From positions 8,618,001 through 8,682,000 of the forward strand of contig JBHGNT010000020.1 in assembly GCA_043228905.1 (NCBI GenBank): a stretch of DNA of 64,000 nucleotides. The letters are read 5' to 3'. Positions 55,117 through 64,000 of the stretch are shown here, piece after piece (positions within the stretch are counted from its first letter, which is position 1; each line of letters opens with the position of its first letter). Below the pieces are notes generated by a model, which saw only the letters and a list, made by a program, of their open reading frames with translations, was not told the origin of the DNA and ran no database searches. Both the position numbers and the translations under genes were made by a program. Origin of the DNA: Azolla caroliniana. Its lineage: Eukaryota; Polypodiophyta.

Positions 55117-55600
55117 TAGATTATATTATCGTCTTTGGAGGTCAAATATGACCTATGAGACCAAAAATATTACATTTCACGTGATACACATGAAGGTGAG
55201 TAGTGACTCTCGATGTTCAAGAACTTTACCAATGAATGTTGCAATCAAGAGTGCACATTGTGGTTGTGAGAGAAATTCGTACAAGGATTGGGCTCGGTCG
55301 AAGAGATGTGGAAAGCATGGTCGAATATGATCAAAGGTAGAACTTGTTTAGGGCAAAGTGTGCGTAGCCCGCCACTCTCATCACTTGTGCCCCAACGCCT
55401 AGCCTCACATTGCAATGCATGTGAGCTAAGTCACATGGAAGCAACGGTTCGAATGGTAGATAACGGGATGGGCTCTAACATGTATCAATGTGTACGGTTT
55501 CCCCGTTCGGCGAAGAATATGGTTTTGTAGTTAGGTGCAACATGTGTAGTATAATGTGTGAAGTGTGAGCCTCCACATTTGTCCCATGTCATGATACATT

Positions 55601-55602
<2 letters not shown>
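55116..55602. other. no gene seen
   Basis: Short ORFs only, without recognisable domains. Repeated fragments of the neighbouring microsatellite-linked sequence. Confidence 0.4.

Positions 55603-55660
<58 letters not shown>
55603..55660. repeat. (GT)n(GA)n microsatellite, second copy
   Basis: GT run followed by GA run, as at 55047, and followed by a similar GACCAAAAT / GAGACAAA context. Confidence 0.9.
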
Positions 55661-55662
<2 letters not shown>

Positions 55663-55809
55663 AAGTTTGGTAAGACCAAAATTGGCCCATGAGACAAAAT
55701 TATTAAGATGTGTACCCAATCCATCAAAAATAAAATGAAATGAAAATGAAAATAGCGGGGTACAAAAGTATGAACGGGTGTAGCACATTCTATAAATGAA
55801 ATGACTATG

Positions 55810-56165
55810 TGTTGAGACTAGTTTCATTTCCATCTAAGTCTCTCAAAACAGAGCTCAATACTCTGAGAGAGATAGATAGATAGATAGATAGATTATATTA
55901 TCGTCTTCGGAGGTAGAGAGAGAGAGAGAATAGACAAGAGAACAAGAACTGAATTATGCTTCTGTAACCGGTGTTGTTCACCTTGACTAAGACCAAGGTG
56001 AAACCCTGTATTTATACATGTTTGTGGGCTCTAAATGTAGTTCCATGTAGAGACTCATTTTCATGCACAAGCTTCTAGAATGTTCCAGCTTCTAGAGCTT
56101 TCTGGAAGCTTCTAAAATTTCCTACACATAGAATAGATAATCTACAATAATCTACTAAGGTAACA
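55810..56165 (-). repeat. candidate solo LTR with heat-shock elements
   Basis: TG...CA ends on the + strand (TGTTGAGAC to GGTAACA). On the minus strand it has a TATAAATA box (56016-56009). Upstream of it are two perfect three-unit heat-shock elements, TTCnnGAAnnTTC at 56073-56085 and 56100-56112. A GATA/GA-rich leader follows. No clear target duplication, so the ends are tentative. Confidence 0.5.
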
Positions 56166-57480
56166 TGACCATGTATTGGATGTGTTGGTTAAAACATATC
56201 GATTGATTATAATACATTAGGTTAAGCGTTTGAATTATGACATGACTGTTGGTGAATATTAGAATGATCATAGTTGTAACATTTTGTATCTTACTCTCTC
56301 TATGTTGTTTTAGCTCTATGATATATCTACCTAGTGTCGTTATGTTCGAGGTACCCAATAATTAAGAGAGAGTGGAGCGGGTTCAAGTATGTCTTGATGT
56401 TTTTCTTTTACCTTAACGTAAATTGGACATTTGCATGTAAAATGGTACTTGATGAAGAGAGATAAATAAAAGATTGATAAGAGAAGAGGAAGAGAAAAGA
56501 ATGTTGCAATGTACTATTCTACAAACAATACAAACTCATTAGACTCCAAAGAGAACCAAAACACCAAAGAACTACTTGATTTTCAATTGCTCAACCTCAT
56601 AAACGTCCTTCCTTCATCTCCTTCTTTGTTTTGTTATGATTAATCTCTCTTCTTCTAAACTTCAATTCTTCATTCTTTCTCTTCTTTTTTTCTCTATGCC
56701 TAAGAATTCCCTCCTATTTATAGTTTTTCGTGGCGTTCTCAATAGGCTATTCTTGCTTTTTAGTGGATGTACTTGCGTCTATGTGAGTCTTTCAAGATTT
56801 TTATAATATATCCTAAATATAGACCTAGTTATCCTCTATTTACACTGACCTACTTTTTCTATCACTATTTTTTCTTTATAACCTCAAATTTGGTATACAA
56901 GATATTGTTGACTAGTTCGGTTTTGACACTCAAACCAAACAAAATTGTTGCCGATTGTTATGTGGTAAGAAAATATGTAGATATTTTGGTTGTATAATAA
57001 AACCCCACTTAGAGAAATGCACAAAATGGTCCTTAGAGTAAACATTTTAAATGAGAGTAGAGTGGCTTTAATGGGTTGATCCATAATTTGCCATATTTCT
57101 TGGCATATCACTTTATTATGGTCCCCCACAGAGATTAAAGTTTTATTTGTATCATGGTCGTGACTCGTACCTAATAGGAGATAGGTAATTAATGCCTCGG
57201 CCGTTTTCTAAAAGCCAACTTACAGGAGTTAGTATCTCTAGACTCGTAGATTGATTGAGATGCCTCTAAAAGCTTGACGAGGATATCCTATCTTGTAATT
57301 GGCTATGTATCTGTGCGTAATAAAAACTAAAACTTGTTAGTTGAAAGAGTATGTACTTCTAGTAGCACATTATTATGTTACAACACGCACAAATTACGTT
57401 CATTATTTTGAAAAAAAAGGAGAGTTTAGAAGTTATATTAATTCTCCGATAATGAAGTGTTCCTGATATGTGGGAAGAGA
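56166..57480. other. no gene; old LTR-like relic inside
   Basis: AT-rich with no supported ORF. 56440-56740 resembles 44210-44600 and carries a minus-strand CTATAAATAGGAG box. The right part may include the PP2A promoter. Confidence 0.4.
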
Positions 57481-57503
57481 GCCTCCAAAGTCCAAAAGCC
57501 CAT

Positions 57504-57692
57504 TCCATTCATTCATTCATTCATTCATTCATTGAGTGTTGTGGTGGTTTGTGTAATTGTGTTGTGCTCTGGCTCTATAGAAAGAAGAAGAAGGAAGAAG
57601 GAAGAAGGGAGAAGAAAGAAGAAGAAGAAGAAGAAGAAGAAGAAGAAGAAGAAGAAGAAGAAGAAGAAAGAAGAAAGAAGAAGAAGAAGAAG
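57504..57692 (+). repeat. CATT and GAA microsatellites in the PP2A gene 5' region
   Basis: (CATT)n at about 57507-57534 and a GAA/AAG tract of about 110 bases at 57582-57692. They lie 210-400 bases before the start codon, probably in the 5' untranslated region. Confidence 0.85.
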
Positions 57693-57904
57693 AAAGACAC
57701 ACACACGAACGACGACGCCGTTTTCTGAGTCCACACAGACAAGATCGTTTCGCCTCCTGCGCCTGTTTATCTATCAGACTCCTCGAATTCTCAGGCTTAG
57801 GGTTGGGTTTAGTTAGGTCTTCCATCCGCCTCCCCATCTATATTTACTGCCTCTGGCATGCTTTGCCCCCGCAAACCTGTTCCCAGCAGGCGTGCAAAAA
57901 AGCC

Positions 57905-58984
57905 ATGTTCAACAAGCTCATACGGAAGCCGAGAGCAGAGATATCGTCAGGGAAGCTTGAACAGAGCTACGATGTTTCAGAGACGGATGGCAACGCAGGA
58001 ACATCTTCTTTTCCAGCCTCCTTTGAATTAGAGCAATTGCCTTTTCTGCGAGATGTCGCGATTGTTGATCATCCTGCTCTCTTGCATAAGAAGCTTAACT
58101 TATGCTCTATCGTCTTCGATTTCTCCGATCACAGAAAGAATGTAAAGGAGAAGGACATGAAAAAAAAGACCCTCTTAGAGCTTGTTGACTATATCTCCTC
58201 AGGCACAGCCGACCTCACCAATACTGTATTAGAGGATTATTTCTGCATGATATCAGCAAATCTTTTCAGATCTTTGCCTATTCTGAATCAACATAATGTG
58301 ATTCCTGATACCTTTGATGCAGAAGAAGATGAACTTTGTTTGGCACCTTCATGGGAGCATTTGCAATATGTGTATGAGCTCCTTTTGCGATACCTTGTTT
58401 TAAAAGATACTGATGCGAAAGTCGCAAAAAAGTATATCGACCATTTTTTCGTTCTCCGCCTCTTGGATCTCTTTGATTCTGATGATCCGAGAGAGAGAGA
58501 CTATCTCAAAACAATCTTGCATCGAATCTATGGCAAATTCATGGTTCACCGCCCATTCATTCGGAAAGCTATTAACAACATATTTTATCAATTCATCTTC
58601 GAAACAGAAAAGCATAATGGGATCGGGGAGCTTCTTGAGATCCTAGGAAGCATAATCAACGGATTTGCTCTCCCTCTCAAAGAAGAACATAAGCTATTTC
58701 TAATTAGAGCATTGATACCTCTTCACAAACCAAAATGTTTGGCAGTGTATCACCAACAACTATCAAATTGTGTAGTTCAGTTTGTAGAGAAGGACTTCAA
58801 GCTTGCAGATATTGTTATTAAAGGCTTGATCAAGTATTGGCCTGTGACAAACAGTCAGAAAGAGGTGTTATTTCTTGGAGAGCTGGAGGAGGTGTTAGAA
58901 GCTACTCACACTATTGAGTTCCAAAAATCCATGATACCACTCTTCAAGAAAATCAGTCATAGTCTCAATAGCTCACATTTTCAG
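57905..58984 (+). CDS. PP2A B' (B56) regulatory subunit, first coding exon
   Basis: 360 codons from ATG 57905 (context AAAGCCATG; the N-terminus MFNKLIRK is like plant B' subunits). The exon holds the N-terminal HEAT-like repeats of the B56 fold. Recognisable blocks are [79 protein letters not shown] and [15 protein letters not shown]. The protein directs PP2A catalytic core to substrates in cytosol and nucleus. A donor (CAG then GTCAGT) at 58984/58985 falls right after the HFQ motif, where B' genes continue with the next exon. That exon is not in the window, so about 120-180 residues are missing. Reading past the donor adds 43 unrelated codons to TGA 59111. Looks intact so far. Confidence 0.93.
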
Positions 58985-61900
58985 GTCAGTATCCATTGCA
59001 TCATAAGGCTCAATATAAATGTTGTTATTATGACTCCGCGACAAGTGCTTTTTGGAATAATGTTTTATTATCCATTACTTGATCATAATATTCTCATTTT
59101 TGTGTCAAGCTGACCAATAGGAATACCTTCTCTACATCCAGTTCAACATGTCTGATGTTTATAGTCGATATGTGACATGCTAGTTCTGGGATGGAGAAAC
59201 GTTTCTCGAACACATTATAAGAACCATTCATGCCATTTACTTGAAAAGAAATCCATTCTGAATTCCATATGCTATGAAGGAAAATCACTTTTCACACTGT
59301 CTCTAAGCGTACGTGGATGCACAGAAAATACGTGCGAAGAATCAGAGAGATGCACAGAGTGTATATGTGCAACGGAAGTGTTTTACATACTTTGGAAACT
59401 TCTTGGATAATTTGTACGATCATTTTTTAATGGGAATTTTAACATGTGACTTTTTAAGAACTTGCGGTTTATGCTAAGTATTTTGTTACATTCTCCATCC
59501 TATTATACTGGTGATTGGATGTTAAATTCACCAAGTGCACACTAGAGTATTAGCTATAGATTACCCTTTTTGATAGGAATATAAGCATGATGGATTTACT
59601 TGCAAACGTGGCTGTTGATGTTAGTGGTTTTCTATTTCCATTGTTTTAAAAAATAAATTCATGAGCATTCTATTTGAGTTTGCTATTCATCTTTAGTTTT
59701 CTCAGTCAAATCTCGTGCGAAGACTATGAGATTCTTCTTCCTTTCAGCCCATAATTGCTGACAAGTGTTCAATGTATGCATGTGATTTCCCATAATGGTT
59801 GACAAGTTAAACAGGGTTCTAATTCTGAAAATGTCTGGTCATAATCAATGGGTTCATAAAATTGACCCAAACAAACATATAGGCATCTTTACTCATAATT
59901 AGCTTTCACACAATCAATAATCATTGAATATATGCTCGAGAAGAGACTAAGTATTTAGAAGTTTTGACATAATGTGCTGACTGGCCCCATCGCTTGGTAC
60001 CCCTGTATGTATAACTTTATTATTCCGATTATAATCAAAGATTTTGAGTTGAAGAGCGTTTCAACCAGGCCAAGACCCAGAAAACTTGAAACACGACTCA
60101 CAGGAGTGTTCCAACCAACCTGTCTGCTCCTGAACAACCCTAATATAGAAATTCATCAGAAACTTTTAGCTGGCCTTTGTATTGATTTTTCGCATACACC
60201 TGCTGGAGTAAGAAAAGACGTCCTTCTTAATATCGTAGTTTTAAACATCCTAATTTCAAAGATTTCGAGACAAAGAGCATTTCAACTAGCACAAGTTCCA
60301 GAAAATTTGAGACAACTAACAGGAGGGTCTCAACCACCAGCTGCTGCTGAACAACCTGAATACAAAAATTCATCACAAACTTTTAGCTAGCCTCTGTATA
60401 CACTTTTTGGCTCTCACCTGCAGGAGTGAGCAGGAACTTTCTTCTTAATATCTTAATTTTAGAAACTCTAATTTTTGAAATATGTAAACAGTAGATCCTA
60501 ACCCTAATTTTGATATCGGAAAATAACAAGATTCAGAAACACCAACTTATACTAAAAACAGCAAATCAGAAACCCTAAATTTTGATAAGCCAACATCATC
60601 AAAAACCCCTGATATCTATGACCAAGGAGGAGAAGCATAGTAGAGGTTGGTGTTCTCCCCTTGAGACATTTTCCTCAAAACAATGCCCAATTGAGAGTCA
60701 AACCTCTTCCACATTCTACAGCTCCCAAAACAGTGGTTTCTCTAGTATGAGAGATACACACTCACAATGATTGATGTGAGCTCCATGTGCACAGTAAAAT
60801 AATTACTCAGGTTCATGCCATCTTCTCTGAGTTTTCAAACCCAATCTATCCACGATGACAAGAATCATTATTTCCGACAGGTTCCTAGTCAGCATGCATG
60901 TTGGACTCGAGCCCTGGTCCAATCATGACTCTTACACCAAAAACTTTAAGAGTGTGATTATCAAAACTCAAAACACATACAATCACCCTAGTCCTAGAGA
61001 CAATTGTTTTAACTACCTTTCCCAGGGAATAACATTCACGTGAATATTCAGCTGGTAAATGAAGTACTTTGTGATGCATTCATTCAAAGTAGGATTGGCA
61101 TATTCAAGCACTTTATACTGCATTCATTGACAATAATCTATCAGATACCAGATAATGAATTGAAGTACTTTATGCTGTATTAATCAAAAGTAAGTTTGAT
61201 CAGATACAGGTAGTCAAATTGGCATATCCAAGTACTCTAATGGTATCTGATTGTAAACAGAAGACAGAGAAAGATTAGGATCCAAAGAAGTCCAATAACC
61301 CCCACCTTGAAGCATCTTTTCCTCTCTGAATGCTTGCTTAGATAAAATGTTCTTCTCCTGAGTGATATACCAATTGTTGGCAAATTGTTGTTGGCAGATT
61401 AAATACTGCTAACTAGGAAACCTTGCTATGGTGAGAATGAAAGAAAAAGTTCTATTAACCTTCATGGTGACTGAACTTGACCTATGTGACCAAACCATCT
61501 CGGGTGTGATTGGCATATAGACATTTGAGAAAGAAAAGAAAACATATTGGGTACAAAAATTGTATGAACTTTTTTATATCTTATAATCAGCCGTATTCTC
61601 TTAAGATGTTTTGAAATCTTAAATGATGACAATCATATGGTGATAAACTTCCAATTTCCTTGTTCTGGCTTATTAAACCTTGGCAGTTGCATTCTATCCA
61701 ATCATTATGGTGTGAGTTCGTTGGCTATCTGCACTTTTGTGCCTTTAAGAAATTGTGCTTGCTTCATTACTTTGATTTTTTCTGTAGGTTATCGTATAGC
61801 AATATTATCTGTTTCCCCTTCACACTTACCAGGCGATATCCTACATCAACAAATGGGATGGAATTTTGGCATATTCTTTGGAAATATTCATTAATTGGAA

Positions 61901-64000
61901 ATATAGGTATTATTCTTGATCTCTTTGATGCCTAGGGCTTCTACTTAGGGCCAATTGTGAGCTACCCCTCCAACTCGAATCCTGAATTCATTGAAGTTCT
62001 TTTTCTTCTATCTATGCAGTAACATCATCAAAACTTTGTCTATTTGCAGTGCGCTCCTGATTACTTTGTAATTTTTTGCATTCCCTCAATTTGCTTAGTC
62101 TGAGTGTTTATGTGATCTTTGACTTATTGCCCAGGTCAATGCACTTGTTTCATTCAAGTGTTGGTGTTTACCTTGATGTCTTGTTCAAAACCACTAACCT
62201 TTTTTCGTTGTTTGATGTAAACTTTGTAGTGTTTGATTTGATTCTAGATTTGAATGATCAGATAAAAAAGGTACTTCTCTTATGGAGGAGGTTGGTGATC
62301 TAGGTCTTTGCACAGCAGAGGTCAGCACTTGTGAGAGAGACCTCATTTAGGCATGGTGTACTAGACTTGAATTCCGTTCCATTATGGGGCAATATCTCCC
62401 TGGATTGGAAATGGAAGACACACCTGATTGGGGTACAATGGGCGGTACCTTATTTATTAGGTTTAAAAGAATATAGAGATGGTATATAATTGGTTCCCAT
62501 TAATATTAGAAGCTAAATCAGGCTATACAATACCTTTTTTACAGTAAGTCCATATGCTAGGAGGTGGAATTTCAAGAACAACAACAGAATGGGAGCAAGA
62601 ACATAAGCAAAAATAAAAGAAGAGCTTACAAGAAGAGAAAGAGAAGAAAGGTCTATCAACACGTATTGGAGGTTGAAGTTGGCCTTTCTCACAATTCAGA
62701 ACTAAAAGTAGTATTCTATGTTTCCAATAAAGGACAAATAATGATGATGATGGTTCAATGTACGATCATCTATGCTATATGAGTGGCAATCATGATATTT
62801 GTAAGTATATGAATAAGTTCATCCTCAATGGCATGATGGCATGCATTGGGGATCATGGGTTTGACAGTTCTCATACTAGAGTTGATGGAATGTCTGTGCG
62901 CAAGCTGTCCTCCTTTGGACATTGTTTTCAATGTGGGTCCAGGTCTCTCTCATCTGTTTTTGGTGTAAATTTGGTTTCTGTTATGTGCCTGGTGCTTCTT
63001 CACGTGTACTAGGCCATGGTGTCATAGTTTGACAATGTAAAATTTCTTCTCTGGTGTGGATCACTTTTAATATCTTATCATTTTTTTATTGCCACTTATA
63101 CATGAACTATTGTCTTTCCTGGGCAAAGGGCAAAATACTCCTGAAACAAATCTTGGTTTCCTAATTCCTTCCAGGTTTTATGGGATATGTCTGAAAGTGA
63201 AGAGATCCTTGTATTTGACCCAGACTGTCCCTGTTGTATTTAAGTTCCTTCAGCCACACCCTAATGCAAGCAATCAGGTCATTTTGCACAAGGGTCTAGA
63301 GTGCCATACATTCACCATCTGTGCTTAATCTAGGGCCATGATCCACAATCATAAATGGAAAATCTAAATTAATTACAGATCCCTTTGATTATGTATAAAT
63401 GGTCCTTCAAATTTACATGATTCTCTTGAGCCATTGCTTTTGGTTCTAGATCACCTCTAATTATTATGACGTCATCCCTTTGGAATGTGTTGATTAGTGC
63501 TTAGATTTGACTCTCTTGAACTTGATACATGATAGCAAAAGCTATATCCTTCCATGGCTTCCTTTGCCAAGTTTGTTTGTTGGAGGATATCTTGCAATGT
63601 TCTTAGTTCACTGCTGGTTTGTGGAAAGGGGAGCCTCCTCCATTCCCTCTGAGAAATTTGTTGTTCTTCCCAAACCTTACAGTTTATAATATGGAGCCAG
63701 TTGTGTAAATTTTCAAATAGATACACCTCAGTGAGTCATATATCTTCAGGAACTATCTTCTTCAAGCGAGGACAATTGTGTGGCCTTACAAGTCACAGCA
63801 CTAGTCACTTAAGCAAAACAGGGCTCATCTCAGACACCCTTAACACTTTTGGCTTGTATATTTATTTAGTTTATTATACACTTTATTCTGAACTAGCCCA
63901 TGTTATGAACTTCACCAATAAAAGTTCCAGCAACACTTTTTGAAACATAATAAAGGTGGTCTGTAGTACATATTGTACCGTGAATATCAGTGTCGACTCC
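58985..64000 (+). other. PP2A B' intron 1 (at least 5 kb) or intergenic sequence
   Basis: No exon with the expected next block of the B' protein was found in any frame. AT-rich, with short ORFs lacking domains. It contains an imperfect tandem duplication (60035-60475) and scattered short repeats near 61080-61250. Very long introns are common in large plant genomes. A truncated gene copy is the alternative. Confidence 0.55.
60035..60475. repeat. 221-bp imperfect tandem duplication
   Basis: Two units starting TCAAAGATTT at 60035 and 60256. They share CAGAAAAYTTGA-, CTGCTGAACAACC- and AAACTTTTAGCT-type blocks and differ in many places, so the duplication is old. A chance ORF (59974-60390) runs through both. 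Confidence 0.8.

Noticed and set aside
57468-57837. Poly-Glu, poly-Lys or poly-Leu ORFs over the GAA tract
   Set aside because: They are translations of a microsatellite and lie upstream of the PP2A start.
59974-60390. 138-codon ORF in the long intron
   Set aside because: It spans an imperfect tandem repeat and has no domain or start context; its openness is likely chance.

Overview
This window looks like an intergenic stretch of a large, repeat-rich land-plant genome. It has plant-type Ty1/copia and Ty3/gypsy retrotransposons inserted into one another, primer binding sites matching initiator-Met tRNA (TGGTATCAGAGC), and the first coding exon of a conserved PP2A B' regulatory subunit with no second exon within the next 5 kb. 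I see no rRNA, tRNA or CRISPR locus. A fern, gymnosperm, lycophyte or other large-genome plant would fit; the sequence alone does not decide.

Layout. 1-6828: 3' part of a Ty3/gypsy element (gypsy-1) with a third ORF behind integrase. 6829-12886: tail and LTR of a + copia (copia-B, copy A), the LTR split by a complete minus-strand copia (copia-1, 7170-12657). 12887-16167: minus-strand copia-2, cut at its RT. About 16430-28038: minus-strand copia-3, split by the young, intact gypsy-3 (20257-27515). 28039-~30556: 5' part of + copia-4. ~30557-31412 and 43011-43159: 3' end and split LTR of gypsy-4. 31413-43010: defective gypsy-2 (same family as gypsy-1) carrying the nearly intact copia-5 (33570-39070). 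43160-43917: second copia-B tail and LTR (copy B). 44912-46099: two more gypsy LTRs. 46100-46600 plus 54288-54676: minus-strand copia-6, split by a DNA transposon. 54677-56165: microsatellites and LTR-like sequence, one part with heat-shock elements. 57481-64000: PP2A B' gene, first exon and start of a very long intron.

The most unusual object is the DNA transposon at 46601-54287. It has 37-bp terminal inverted repeats (34/37 identical) and a 4-bp target duplication (TCAG), and removing it leaves the interrupted copia reading frame in phase. It carries two divergent genes. The + strand gene is a transposase-like protein of the HTHxDIDQ (DUF7869-like) type with a C-terminal chromatin-reader-like segment. 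The - strand gene has six exons and encodes a ParB-like domain followed by a beta-class N6-adenine/N4-cytosine DNA methyltransferase. Intron 1 of the methyltransferase gene, between the two coding regions, holds an array of 21-bp palindromes that could be an operator or parS-like site. Both genes have a few in-frame stops, so this copy is probably dead, but it describes a self-methylating transposon design.

Decay pattern. Almost every in-frame stop in the retrotransposons and the DNA transposon can be read as C-to-T at CG or CAG sites, and several catalytic residues are lost by G-to-A. This is the pattern expected from deamination of methylated cytosine. Gypsy-3 is the exception: its LTRs differ at one base in 769 and both its ORFs are open.
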